A DNA stretch of 64,000 nucleotides from Flaccisagitta enflata (Eukaryota > Chaetognatha > Sagittoidea > Aphragmophora). The stretch is taken from contig OZ231127.1 of NCBI GenBank assembly GCA_965153355.1, forward strand, positions 89,466,001 to 89,530,000, in the 5' to 3' direction. This document shows, piece after piece, positions 48,601 through 59,425 of the stretch (position 1 is the stretch's first letter; every line of letters starts with the position of its first letter). The position numbers were made by a program, and so were the translations under genes. Under the pieces are notes generated by a model. It had not been told where the DNA came from and ran no database searches. It saw only the letters and a program-made list of their open reading frames with translations.

Positions 48601-48821
48601 TTGGTCAACAGTTAGAGCTAGAGGAATGAAACTACATTCACTCAAAGCTCTTGCTCATCAGCTTTCAGAAAAACCATAATTGAAGCTACTTCATTAGAAT
48701 AGTGAAGCAGGAAATGACCCTCCATCTGAGGTTCTCATTGCTCCTATGGTGCTGTACTCAAAGCAGGGCAACGGGTATCGCTGACCACATATTGCCCTTG
48801 GGCGACCTGTTCTGCTTTTCT

Positions 48822-49100
48822 CTTCTTCTTCTTCTTCTTCTTCTTCTTCTTCTTCTTCTTCTTCTTCTTCTTCTTCTTCTTCTTCTTCTTCTTCTTCTTC
48901 TTCTTCTTCTTCTTCTTCTTCTTCTTCTTCTTCTTCTTCTTCCTCTCCTTCTTCTTCTTCCTCTTCTTATTCTTCCTCTACAATTTTCTTTTTCCATCTC
49001 TTTTTCGTCTTTCTCGTCTTCTTTTTCTTCATCTTCTCCCTCTTCTCCTTCTCCCTCTTCTCCTTTTCCTTCTTCTTCTTCCCCTCCTTCTTTTCACTCT
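48822..49100. repeat. (CTT)n microsatellite and CT-rich tail
   Basis: (CTT)n is nearly perfect from 48823 to 48941, then degenerate CTT/TCC to about 49100. Poly-Leu and poly-Arg ORFs are artefacts. Confidence 0.92.
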
Positions 49101-49829
49101 TTTTCTTCGATTACTTTCCCACCCATTTTCCAACCGACTGCAACAAGATGATAACAACTCATTTTTGAAAAAAATACTTAAAATAAACTCATAAAATCTT
49201 CGAATTCTTTTTTTCTTTTTTTTTTTTTCTTCAATCCGGAGATCTTGATGGATTTGTTAAGTTTTTAATCATCAAGGAACAAATGGCCTTTTTAGTTGCG
49301 GACACGCAACTCTATAAGAGGCTTTGTCTGTCCGTCCGTTGGTCCGTTGGTCCGTGGTGAATCTCTGCTGCTAATTTGGCGATTTTTTCGCCATATCTGG
49401 CGAATTTTGGGACCTCCTAGCGACAAGAATTTTTCATCTAGCTCCTAGCGAATTATCTAGCGATTTTTTCGGAGCCCCTAGCTAATCTAGCTGATTCTAG
49501 CGAATTTCAGCGAATTTCAGCGAATTCTCTCCATTTTTGCTGTATATTTATCCAATTTTAGGCTTTCTCCTATTTTGTATGGAAAAATTACTGATTCCCG
49601 ATGGGAAATAGGAATCAGCATTCACTTATCCCCCTGGGCAACTCGAGACCCATTGTTTTTCTTCTCCCAACTATCATGCTCTCTACTCAGGGGCCTCTAG
49701 AGGCCTTTACACCCTATACAAATTATAGGGGCCCGGGCCTCAGGGGGACCTGGAGGGCCCCCTCAATTGTCATAGAAATGAAGAGGAAAGAAAAGGGTTG
49801 GTTGGTCTACATTTTACTTTTTTTATGAT

Positions 49830-49945
49830 TTTATTTCTTTGCCCTCACTGCTCCTGCCTAAATAGTCTTGTGACCTCAAATATGGCCCCTGCCTGCCTAC
49901 CCGTACGCGACTTTGGTAGCCGTGTATCCGGCCTTGTTTTTTCTA
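49830..49945 (-). mobile_element. Family 1 5' half, nested
   Basis: On the minus strand: AACAAGGCCGGATACACGGC, TACCAAAGTCGCGTACGGGT, AGGCAGGCAGGGGCC, and TAGGCAGGAGCAGTGAGG. No hairpin end is present. It lies inside the larger interrupted copy. Confidence 0.65.
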
Positions 49946-50396
49946 TTTTTGTTACAGAGCCTAGTTCAACACTTGTTTGGATTTTCTTCTCCAGGTTGTA
50001 TGTATAGAGACTGAAAAGTAAACAGTAAAAAACTGTATATCAACTATGTGCCCTTATTCTTGTTGGCGGTTGCGTCGAGAGTAGGGGGGGGGGGGATTAT
50101 TTGATTGTATAGGGGCCCAAAATTCCTCTTTAGGCCCCTGTCTCTACTGAATCGAAAATGTGATACTGCTCGAGGCTGCTGGCTGCGCTGCCTGATGTCG
50201 GCACATTAGAAAAAAAAAAACTATAGAAGAAGAAAAGAAGAAAGACAGAAGAAAGAAGAAGAAATACTGAATTGTATCATACGCGTTGTATGTCCTCTTG
50301 CTTATGTTTAGTGACATTATGCGAACAGACTGTTTGCATTACTTCGTGCTCAAAGGTTCTATCTATTAGCCCAGAACGCTTTCCTTTATTCCATTC

Positions 50397-50770
50397 CTAG
50401 TTGCAGACACGCATTTATAAGAGGCTTTGTCCGTCCGTCCATCCGTTAACCTGTTGGTCCATTGCTCCGTGGGTAATGGCGCGCATATCGCCATTCTTCC
50501 CGGCATGATGCAACAATTCTATCAAAGCATGTGTGATCATGTGCGGGCTCGCAGACAAGGGACATCTTCGACAACTCTACCTGAGCTTGATAACAATGAG
50601 GAGTTTCTTTTGTACACTGTGTCATATTTTGTCTTTTTAGTCGCGTGCACTTGACTCTACAACCCGCTCTGGCCGTCAGTCTGTTGGTCGGTCACGCTTA
50701 GGTCACGCTTAGCTTTTTTTCGCCGCCCCCGCCCACCCGTAGGCGACTAAGGTAGCCATGTATCCGGATA
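50397..50770 (-). mobile_element. Two family 1 pieces, nested
   Basis: A 3' end (CTAGTTGCAGACACGCATTT, ATAAGAGGCTTTGTCCGTCC) starts at 50397. At 50637 a second short copy starts TTTTTAGTCGCGTGCACTTG, ACTCTACAACCCGC, and runs to CCCACCCGTAGGCGACTAAG, GTAGCCATGTATCCGG. In the latter, 5' AGTCGC and the hairpin AGTCGCG agree. Confidence 0.6.
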
Positions 50771-51129
50771 AATAATTATTCAAATGAATGTTTTGAAGCC
50801 TATCCGCATTTTACTCTTGTTATATGGGTCGTTTTCTCTATTAATGGTTATCATGTAAGCAAAGGAAAATCTAGCGAATTTTTAGCTAATTTGGAAAAAA
50901 ATCTAGCGATTTCTAGCGATTTTTTAGGGGCTAACTAGCGAATTTCGAAAAGCCCGAGTTAACACCATAGGTGGTGATAGAGTTGGAAAGTGTGAAAACG
51001 TGCACTCCCGCCCCTGCCCACCCGTCCGCAACTGGTATTGGCCGTGAATCCGGCCTTGTTTTACGCGTCCTCGCATTTCCATAAAAGGGTGAGTCCGGCT
51101 GGATGGTTTTTGTGTTTCTTCCTTAATGA

Positions 51130-51377
51130 AGCGCGTTTGTAGTGATGACAAAAACCGCGTTCAGTCCCAAAAAACACGTTTATAGCGGGAACACATATTC
51201 TTAAATTTCAACTGTCCCACGGGGCAGTGAGCGAAGTGATTGAGCGAGCAAGCTAAATAAGTGTAGCGTAGCAAAGCGCTGTGGAGCGAGTGGGCGGAGT
51301 GAGCGGTGCGAGTGAACGAATGTTGCGAGTGACCAAGTGGCCCATTCAAAACGCGGTTATCTGTGACTAGAAACCCA
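51130..51377 (+). mobile_element. Family 3 element (GAGCGAG-rich)
   Basis: GCGTTTGTAGTGATGACAAA, GGGAACACATATTC, TTCAACTGTCCCACGGGGCA, then GTGAGCGAAGTGATTGAGCG-type words and GACCAAGTGGCCC, ending ACGCGGTTATCTGTGACTAG. Confidence 0.6.
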
Positions 51378-51849
51378 CCCGAAGTTATGGGAATGAAATC
51401 AAGGTTTAGTGGCGAACTTTTCAAGGCATGCCTGCCAATAAGGGCATGCAGGTTTCTTAAGTCAATTCTTTACTCACATTGTAAGGTAAAAACTTCGCCT
51501 ACTCCCTTGACTTGCGCTCTTGTGAAGCTCAACTTAACTCTAAGATCAATCCTCCAGTTTAGCTGTTTTTGAATAAACCGTATCAAGGAAAAATACAAAT
51601 CATCATGTTAATCCAGCTAATTTTCCTACCAAAAAATGATGATCTTGATATTATTCAATCAAAACCTTTTGCAAGCATTACGACAAGCATTGGTTTGTTC
51701 AGGCTCCTTTAAAAGTTGTTGTCTTAAACTACACTTGATGGAAATTTGGAAATTGCCATTAGCCTGGTTTTTTTCCCCTTTTGCCTTCGTGTTCAATAAT
51801 CAGTGGGTACAAACCTCTCAATTATAAAACTGCACATGAAAATATACTC

Positions 51850-51868
51850 CCTCTAGGAGAGAGAGGGA

Positions 51869-51929
<61 letters not shown>

Positions 51930-52043
51930 TTATCTTTTGATATCAAGAGAGTAAGCTGCAGTCATTCTGTGCCTCCCTGATGAGTTCTCTGCCTTTTTTT
52001 TCTCATTATCGTTATCTCCAGACTTGGGCGTGTTTCTACCAAT

Positions 52044-52101
<58 letters not shown>

Positions 52102-52225
52102 TAATTATCTTTTGATATCAAGAGAGTAAGCTGCAGTCATTCTGTGCCTCCCTGATGAGTTCTCTGCCTTTTTTTTCTCATTATCGTTATCTCCAGACTT
52201 GGGCGTGTTTCTACCAATGGCAGAA
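51850..52225. repeat. 175-bp direct duplication linked to (GA)n tracts
   Basis: GATAATTATCTTTTGATATC to TTTCTACCAATGGCAGA occurs at 51925-52047 and again at 52100-52224, each preceded by a (GA)n run. The unit contains the self-complementary GATAATTATC. Confidence 0.85.
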
Positions 52226-52465
52226 AACGCGTTTCTTCCCGTTGATTGCATTTACAGCGTGAACACAAATTTCAACTGTCCCATAAGAGTAAAGAAAGTG
52301 AAAGAGCGAGCCCATAAGCGAGCCTGTGAACAGTGTTAGCGAGGGAAGGGAGAGTAGTAGCAAAACAGCGCGCCGCGGAATGAGCGACCGGTGCGAGCAA
52401 ACGAACATCGCGAGCGATCGAGTGGTTCTCCAAAAACGCGATTGTCAGGCGTAAAAACAGGCCCA
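52203..52465 (+). mobile_element. Family 3 element (GAGCGAG-rich)
   Basis: GGGCGTGTTTCTACCAATGG, AAACGCGTTTC, CAGCGTGAACACAAATTTCA, ACTGTCCCATAAGAG, then GAGCGAGCCCATAAGCGAGC and similar words to GATCGAGTGGTTC and AAAACGCGATTGTCAG. Confidence 0.6.
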
Positions 52466-52727
52466 AAATTGAGCCTTTACTTGTTCTCATCTTTCCCCCC
52501 CCCCCGTTCCCTCATAAAATCTTCTTTATTCTCTATCTTTCTCTCTCACGGTATGTGTGTCTATCTCTTTGATTGACTGTCTGTTTGTGCCATTATATTT
52601 GTTTGTGTATCTGTTCCTTTGTGTATCTGGCTGTCTATCTGTCTGTCAGTGTACATGCAAGTCTGACTGTAAACTGTACTATAGCAAACTATCTGATCGA
52701 CATTCTGTCTCACTGCCTCTTTCTCTC

Positions 52728-53035
<308 letters not shown>

Positions 53036-53220
53036 ATCCTTTTCTTTCTTTCTTTTTTTTCTGATCTTGATGTTTCCTACGCAATCACTTCCTTTATTTC
53101 TCAACACATGTTTCGCATTGAAATTGAGGCTCATGATCGAATTGAAGAAGTAATGAAGACGTAAGTTGCTGTATTCCGAAATCCGTTATGATTTTTTCGT
53201 TTTGTTTTGTTTTGTTTCGT

Positions 53221-53442
53221 TTTTTTGGGCAGCGGCCCTTGAGGGGCCGATGACCTATGATTCCACATAGGGCAATTTTCTCCGTTTTCCATCCCCCCTC
53301 CTGAAGCTAAGAACTAGGCCTCCTTGACTTTAAATTAGGCCTCTCAGGCTTATTGGACCCCAAATCAGGCCTTTCAGACCTTAAATTGGACCTCTCAGGC
53401 CCCAAATCAGGCCTTCAGAATTCAAATCAGCTTCACAAACCC
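53221..53442. mobile_element. Family 2 element, left part
   Basis: TTTTTTGGGCAGCGGCCCTT, GAGGGGCCGATGACCTATGA, then ~20-bp units of the type CTCAGGCCCCAAATCAGGCC. There is no right arm. A solo family 1 3' end (TTTTTAGTCGCGTGTACGCG, ACTCTACACC) follows at 53447-53500. Confidence 0.65.
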
Positions 53443-53684
53443 AACATTTTTAGTCGCGTGTACGCGACTCTACACCTTGCTCTGTCGGTCAGAATTGGTG
53501 GTTTTCGTGCCTTTTTAATGATTGGACTGATCAACTTTGTTCGCACTTTCACTGCTCTCAAACTGCTCTCAAACTCACAAGTCACAAGTGACAGGTGCTC
53601 TTTATATACTCAATACTTATAAACTATACTTGACCTTGTCTTCTTCAAAGCTTAGAATATCTTTTTTTTACTTGGTTTCTCCCA

Positions 53685-53726
<42 letters not shown>

Positions 53727-53727
53727 C

Positions 53728-53807
<80 letters not shown>

Positions 53808-53860
53808 TCATGTTTCTTTTTCTTTCTTTCTTTGTTTGTTTGTTTGTTTGTTTGTTTGTT

Positions 53861-53903
<43 letters not shown>

Positions 53904-54003
53904 CTCTTTCTTTCTTTCTTTCTTCTTTCTTTCTTTCTTTCTTTCTTTCTTTCCTTCTTTCTTTCTTTCTTTCTTTCTTTCTTTATTTTTTTCTTTCTTT
54001 CTC

Positions 54004-54035
<32 letters not shown>

Positions 54036-54055
54036 TATTTCTCTCTTTCTTTCTT

Positions 54056-54133
<78 letters not shown>
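53685..54133. repeat. (TTTC)n and (CT)n microsatellite
   Basis: About 375 bases of TTTC with GTTT (53833-53860) and CTCT interruptions, then (CT)n 54059-54131. Confidence 0.93.
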
Positions 54134-54142
<9 letters not shown>

Positions 54143-54282
54143 TAGTCTGTACTTCTTTACGTTCCTATCCAATTTTATCTTTGACAGTTTTTTGACAGAC
54201 TCAACAAGAAGAAAAAGAAAACCTAAAACTAGGCACTGGAAAAACTGTCGATTGCGTAATTTAAAATTTGGAGTGAGAGGGA

Positions 54283-54442
54283 AACAAGGCCGGATTCACG
54301 GCCACCAGTTGCGGACGGGTGGGCAGGGGCGGAAATGCGCGTTTTTCCACTTTTCAACACGAGCGTGACGGACCGACCAACCAACCGACCGACGGACAGA
54401 CGGACAAAGCCTCTTTTAGAGTTGGGTGTCCGCAACTAAAAA
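54283..54442 (+). mobile_element. Family 1 element, complete, AGTTGCGGAC subfamily
   Basis: AACAAGGCCGGATTCACGGC, CACCAGTTGCGGACGGGTGG, GCAGGGGC, a GACC/GACG run, ACAAAGCCTCTTTTAGAG, then the hairpin AGTTGGGTGTCCGCAACT and AAAAAA. At 160 bp this is a minimal copy. The 5' GTTGCGGAC is the exact complement of the outer arm GTCCGCAAC, while the inner arm has a mismatch. Confidence 0.85.
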
Positions 54443-55312
54443 AGGAAAATAGAAAATGTGATCAGCTCAATTTTACAATTGGGAAAAAAATAGAACGCAA
54501 CTTTAATCTGGAACGCCAATTTCAACTCTATGCATTTGATAGCACAGTCCCATCATTTATAGGATATCAGGAAATAGAATCACTTAAGGCCCAAAATCAT
54601 TTATCTCTTACCAAATATTAATGCAGATAGACCCAATTTATCCCCTTGGTTTAGTTTCAGGGCAGGGCATTCATAAAGAGGACAAGGTATAAACCTCAAA
54701 GTACTAAATGAAGTCAAAAGTGCATTTTTATGAGATCTAGGAAAATGGAGTAAAAGTACCCTCATACGTAAAATGCAAAATTCAGGGCCGTCAGCCATGA
54801 CAATGCATGACGGAGACTTGAACTACATAGTCAGTAGATGATAGAACCTAAACGTTTAAGCGGCTAAGATTTTCTACTAAGAAAACACCTTTCAAACAGA
54901 TCTAGTTTTATGGTGCAAATCACCTAATTCCATTCTATTTCCTAGACTTGTGGGGGTGATAGAGTTGTGTCCGGTGGTTTCCATGGCATTCTACTCCTTG
55001 ATTTCTTTTGTAAACAAATTTCCCCCATGAGTTATTAAGAAAACTATGAATAGAAAAGTCCGCTGAAAAATAGAAAGAAAAAGAGCGCGAAAAAAGCTTA
55101 CCGTAAGAACCGTCAAAAATAATTTTCCATCTATCCTTCCGTCTGAAAATTAAAAAACCGCTTGACCAAATTTCGGGAAGTATAGGGTAATACCCCAAAA
55201 CTAAGCTCTTGCAATGAAGTGATTTCCTGCTCATGCAAAGACGCAATTTGCATTTTGTCGCGCGATGGATTTTACAATGCTCAAAAACAACATCTCTGCT
55301 ATCTTTGTTTTT

Positions 55313-55316
<4 letters not shown>
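54443..55316. other. No gene seen
   Basis: Unique-looking DNA. A 157-codon minus-strand ORF (54935-55408) starts in the CT microsatellite and shows no domain, so it is not called. Confidence 0.4.

Positions 55317-55372
<56 letters not shown>
55317..55372. repeat. (CT)n microsatellite
   Basis: Uninterrupted CT for about 55 bases. Confidence 0.93.
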
Positions 55373-55377
<5 letters not shown>

Positions 55378-55866
55378 CATGTATGCATACGTATTCATAT
55401 GCAAACAACGTTGAGGTTTGGACGATTCTCGCCTAGAGATTGAAGGGAATTGAACTAAATACTTTATGAGTCATATGAACTGAATTTGTACATGTATTTA
55501 AAATTGAAATGTGAATTTTGAATTGCTTAGACTTAGCAGTTTCCGTCAGATCCGATGAGAGGGAATTTCAACAGCACCGTAACGCATAAACAAACAATGG
55601 GACTATCTTTTTTTTTTCTATCCCTCTGTGAGTCTCCTCTGATATCTTTTTTCATTTCACTTTGTAAAGCAAACACAATTTCAATCGACTGAAGTTGATC
55701 GTGGCTTTTAGACAAAAAAAAGAAAGAAAATAAAAAAAGAAAAAAGAAAACCAGAGTCTTGTTGGAGAGTAAAAAGTGTGTTAAATTGTTTGGCACTGTT
55801 CATTCATGGCATCAACTATCTACCAAGAAACTAATCAGAAGAACGCCATGAAAAAAGCAAGTTTTT

Positions 55867-55867
<1 letters not shown>

Positions 55868-55960
<93 letters not shown>

Positions 55961-55961
55961 C
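55868..55961. repeat. (AAC)n microsatellite
   Basis: About 31 perfect AAC units. Confidence 0.95.
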
Positions 55962-56206
55962 CTTGATACATGACTTTGTTATTGTGAAAGCATGGCTGGA
56001 AGTTTCTTTTTCGTTTTACCTTTTTTTTCGAAAATTACGCGCCTCTTTGAACAAATGAACACATGTACCAAAGCACATCCAGCAAAAGTCCTGTTTTCCA
56101 CCTGTCTGTCCATCCCTATGACTGTCAAACGGTCACGCATTCGCTCTACGATCTACCTATCCTACTTGACCTTGTTTCTTCAATGTGCTCCCGACGTTTG
56201 AGCTCC

Positions 56207-56635
56207 TTTTTAGTCGCGTGCACGCGACTCTACACCTTGGTCTGTCGGTCGGTTGGTCGGTCGGTACGTCCGAAACAAATATTTCTAAATATTTTATCGT
56301 TCTAACGTGTTTTAACGTTTTTTAACATGTTTGAACATTTTTTAACATTATTTAACATTTTTTAACATTTTTTAATATTTCTTAACATTTCTTAACATTT
56401 TTTAACATTTTTTAACATTTTTCAACATTTTTTAACATTTCCTAAAATTTTATTAAATTTTATTAAATTTTTTAACATTTCTAAGTTTTTTTAACACTTT
56501 TTAACATTTTTTAACATTCTTTAACATTCTTTAACATTTTTTAACTTTTTCTAACATTCTTAACATTTCAACTTGTTTTTGCTCTTTTGTTTGTCATTTC
56601 CAGACGCACGCGACTGTTGCCCTCTTGGGCTTGTT
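56207..56635 (-). mobile_element. Family 1 element with a TTTAACATTT array
   Basis: On the minus strand: AACAAGCCCAAGAGGGCAAC, AGTCGCGTGCGTCTGG. A ~10-bp array (AAAAATGTTA type, 56310-56575), GACCGACC repeats and AAGGTGTAG follow, then the hairpin AGTCGCGTGCACGCGACT and AAAAA. The ends match the 9499-9883 copy, but the internal array is unrelated. Confidence 0.75.
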
Positions 56636-56639
56636 TGAT

Positions 56640-56932
56640 ATGTCCGTCAGGAACGCATCTCTAGAAGAGGGTCTGGCCGTCCGTCCGTCCGTCCGTCCGT
56701 CCGTCCGTCCGTCAGTTCGTCCGTCCGTCCGTCCAAAAACCGCCAGTTCAAAACCGCGTTTCTCAGCTGTTTTTGGCCACGGTGAGATTCTATACTGAAA
56801 CAAATGATCAACTAACATGTTTTGTGAGCCTTTTCTCCGTCTGTTCGTCCTTCTGTCTTTATATATATCTCAAATGATCAATACACATAGAGACACAGCC
56901 CGGACGTATCGTTGCCTGGTCGGGCTTGTTCT
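56640..56932 (-). mobile_element. Family 1 element, GATGCGTCC-like, decayed
   Basis: The plus strand has GGAACGCATCTCTAGAAGAG, GGTCTGGCCGTCCGTCCGTC, a (GTCC)n run, and ends CCCGGACGTATCGTTGCCTG, GTCGGGCTTGTTC. The 5' motif on the minus strand, CGATACGTCC, resembles the AGATGCGTTCC hairpin side. It sits back to back with the previous copy. Confidence 0.6.
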
Positions 56933-57555
56933 CATAACTCTATCTTTTTTCCCACACATCCTCAGATAGGCGATGAACGCTGTATTGAACAGCTTTTATC
57001 AGTGATTGTCGTTTTATCTATAATAGGCAATAAATCGTAAAAAAAAACAAGGCCATGGGACTCTATTTCTTGATCTTGGTTTTCAAATATTGTAGATGAA
57101 TTGATACATAACTTATGTCATGAGCAAGTTGTGGAAACAATAAATAGCATCAATGAACAAGTAGTAAGAAGGCCAGATAAAGCGACTTCCCAATTCGCGT
57201 GCGGGTTAGTAGAGACAAGAACAGAAATAGACTAACCATGTAGTAGGGTATGGGCAGACTTGGGCAGTGATGCAAAAACCACAAAAAAAAAAACATCAAA
57301 ACAATAAGCGATACCAACCGTCCAACTGACCTAGCTGATGGAGTTGCAAACACCCGACGGAAAATCTTTCTATCGAAAAAGTTGTTTTTGTATTGTAAGA
57401 CTTTTGACATGGAAAAAATATCGTTTTATTCTGCCAAGAAGATTGTCACTGTGAATTTCAATGACATGGTAGATTTTCCCAAAGTTTTTACGTTTTTGTC
57501 GTTTTTTTCGTTTTTTTTCCAACCATTTCTTTCTCTTTGAAATTGAGATAAGCAA

Positions 57556-57640
57556 GGCTGTGGCTGTGGCTGTGGCTGCGGCTGTGGTTGTGGCTGTGGC
57601 TGTGGCTGTGGCTGTAGCTGTAGCTGTGGCTGTGGTGGTT
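57556..57640 (+). repeat. (GGCTGT)n hexanucleotide repeat
   Basis: About 13 GGCTGT units with GCGGCT, GGTTGT and AGCTGT variants. An (ATT)/(GTTTTT)n stretch lies further on at 57780-57805. Confidence 0.88.
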
Positions 57641-58152
57641 GGTATCTATTGATTTGATATTTTTAAGGTGTTCATTCTGCTTTTTTTTTTTGTCGTTATC
57701 TAGGTCATAGTGAGGGATATTGTTCCACCTGTCATACTACTCAGTATCTTGGATTAGAATGTCCGGTGCAATTTAGATTTTTGTTTTTGTTTTTGTTTTT
57801 GTTTTGAGGTCTGGAAACGATCATTTAATGGTCAAGAAAATCTTCCAATTAGTACCAAAATTCCCTCATAGAGGACCTCGCAATCAAGTGAAAGATTCTG
57901 CAATGGATAAGTGTCCTTGATTGGTCAATGATGCACAGCATGTGCTCTCATTGGTCGAATTTGGCCACCTTGACTGGAAAACAATCTTTGATGGAGAATT
58001 TTAGAATATTTTTAGGTCAAATATCTCCAGAAGTGTGCACATTCCAATATTGCATACTGATTTTTAAAGGTCAGATCTATGTTAAAACCTTTTTTCTATG
58101 GTAATTGCTGGCTATCAAAATTTTTTATTACTAACATATAGAACAAAAGTGC

Positions 58153-58276
58153 TGAAGGTCACTTGGGCATCTGGGCAGGAGCCGTATGATCAAAAAGCTC
58201 AAAAACGCTGAAAAAGTAAAAAGAGGACCGACTGACCAACCGACCGACGGACCGACACAGTGGGGTGTAGTTAAAA
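58153..58276 (+). mobile_element. Family 1 element lacking its 3' hairpin
   Basis: AAGGTCACTTGGGCATCTGG, GCAGGAGC, AAAAACGCTGAAAAAGTAAA, GACCGACTGACC repeats, CACAGTGGGGTGTAG, then directly TTAAAAATTG. Compared with 62605-62632, only the ~17-base hairpin segment is missing while both flanks are kept. The 5' end is truncated. Confidence 0.65.
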
Positions 58277-58289
58277 ATTGTATTTATGC

Positions 58290-58509
58290 GTGGTCAGCGA
58301 TACCCGTTTCCCTGCTTTGCTTGGTTGTAAATCGGAATGAGAGGCAGGGCAGCGGCCCCAAAGGGTACGAAGTCCTGTAGAACACAGGGGACTTTCGTTC
58401 ATTCGTTCGTCCGTCCGTCCCTTCATTTGTCCCCCCCAGTCCCTCTCAGGCCTGAAATCTGCCCTCTCAGGCCTAAAATCTGCCTTCGGGGCCACTGCCC
58501 AAAAGGGAA
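58290..58509 (+). mobile_element. Family 2 element, short, both arms
   Basis: GTGGTCAGCGATACCCGTTT, a CCCTGC..GCAGGG hairpin, GGCAGCGGCCCCAAAGGGTA, CGAAGTCCTGTAGAACACAG, GGGACTTTCG, a (GTCC)n stretch, two and a half ~20-bp units (CTCTCAGGCCTGAAATCTGC), and the closing CGGGGCCACTGCCCAAAAGG. It is the most compact complete copy. Confidence 0.75.
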
Positions 58510-58589
58510 TGTACAGACAAGTGTGCAAGGCCCTCTTCCATTTTCTAAAGTGGGTATAGTGAGGGATATTGTTCCACCTGTCATACCTT

Positions 58590-59283
58590 GCTAAATCAGT
58601 CGTCCCGACCGTGCGTCCTTTCGTCTATCTGTCAGTTGATGATGCTTTCACTTTTGACGAGATACTTGGCCCCACTGACCCCGTCCAAATACCCTGGTAA
58701 CCGTCGTCACTGCTTATAACTAGGTTATCCGTGTATACGTCCTTTTTTGGTATCTTTTACCATTGCCCACACGCCAGAAATTTTTCTTGGAGTTTGGTCG
58801 GTTATCTTGAAAGCTTTGCTCTGACCCTCAAAAGACAGAACGATTCTCTTACCGTATTTATTCTAACTAGCTCCCCCCCGGCTCTTTTGAAATTGTTACA
58901 TGACTTTTTCCCTCTAATTAGCACCCCTGTTGTATCGTAATTGTATCTTAAATTGGTATTTTTCTTTGTAGAAGATCATTAAAATCAGTAAAGATTAAAA
59001 ATGGAAATATTCAATTAAAATCTCTCTTTTTTTCTTGATTTTTCTTTTTATTCGGCATTGAAAATGGCTCACAGGTTTGTGTCTTTCTTTCATTTTGATT
59101 TTTTTTCATTTTGATTTTTTCCACACCTCCAAAAAGTGTAGGGCTCGGAGAATGAAGAGGGGAAGAGGCGAAAAATGAAAAAAAATGGTATTGTTCATTC
59201 ATGCTTTTTCACCTGCTACCTATTTGACAGCTGTCTTAAACCACCTACGATAGATTTCCTTCACTCATTAAATTACCCATCTC
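58590..59283. other. No gene seen
   Basis: A possible splice acceptor (TTTTTCTTTGTAG, 58962-58974) is followed by a short ORF, but nothing links it to a gene. Confidence 0.35.

Positions 59284-59425
<142 letters not shown>

Larger units (their letters stand above)
47590..48806. mobile_element. Family 2 element, interrupted by a MITE and holding a foldback segment
   Basis: Units of the ~20-bp array (CAGGCCTCAAATCAGTTATC type) run from 47598 to 47681 and resume at 48100-48220, interrupted by the MITE at 47682-48097. The arm CAAAAGTCCCCCTGTGTTCT, ACAGGACTTCGTCCCCTTCG, GGGCCGCTGCCCTGCTTCCC follows. Then comes an inverted repeat: GATGGGAGCAATGAGA at 48322 against TCTCATTGCTCCTATGG at 48732, and GGTTTTTCTGAAAGCTGATG at 48396 against CATCAGCTTTCAGAAAAACC at 48656. 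The tail is GGGCAACGGGTATCGCTGAC. Confidence 0.65.
49289..51061 (-). mobile_element. Family 1 element, AGTTGCGGAC subfamily, interrupted by nested DNA
   Basis: The plus-strand left end is TTTTTAGTTGCGGACACGCA, ACTCTATAAGAGGCTTTGTC, GTCCGTTGGTCC. The right end is CCCCTGCCCACCCGTCCGCA, ACTGGTATTGGCCGTGAATC, CGGCCTTGTT. Both ends carry the GTTGCGGAC type. A private CTAGCGAATTT/CTAGCGATTTT array appears at 49420-49520 and again at 50870-50945. The ~1.35 kb between these array halves is therefore inserted DNA, including two other family 1 fragments. Confidence 0.7.
57707..58589 (+). repeat. 31-bp direct repeat flanking ~850 bp
   Basis: ATAGTGAGGGATATTGTTCC plus ACCTGTCATAC occurs at about 57709 and again at about 58555. 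The first copy follows a T-run and TTATCTAG, which looks like a splice acceptor. Both copies read IVRDIVPPVI in one frame. The sequence between holds a family 1 fragment and a family 2 element. Confidence 0.6.

Noticed and set aside
49958-49994. Candidate next exon of the channel gene (reads EPSSTLVWIFFSR in the right phase, good TTACAG acceptor)
   Set aside because: It lies within DNA nested inside a family 1 element, its GTTGTA donor is poor, and the membrane segment is too short. Chance is more likely.
53130-53161. Candidate mini-exon before a GTAAGT donor
   Set aside because: Only one AG is available, the phase does not fit the end of channel exon 6, and there is no supporting context.
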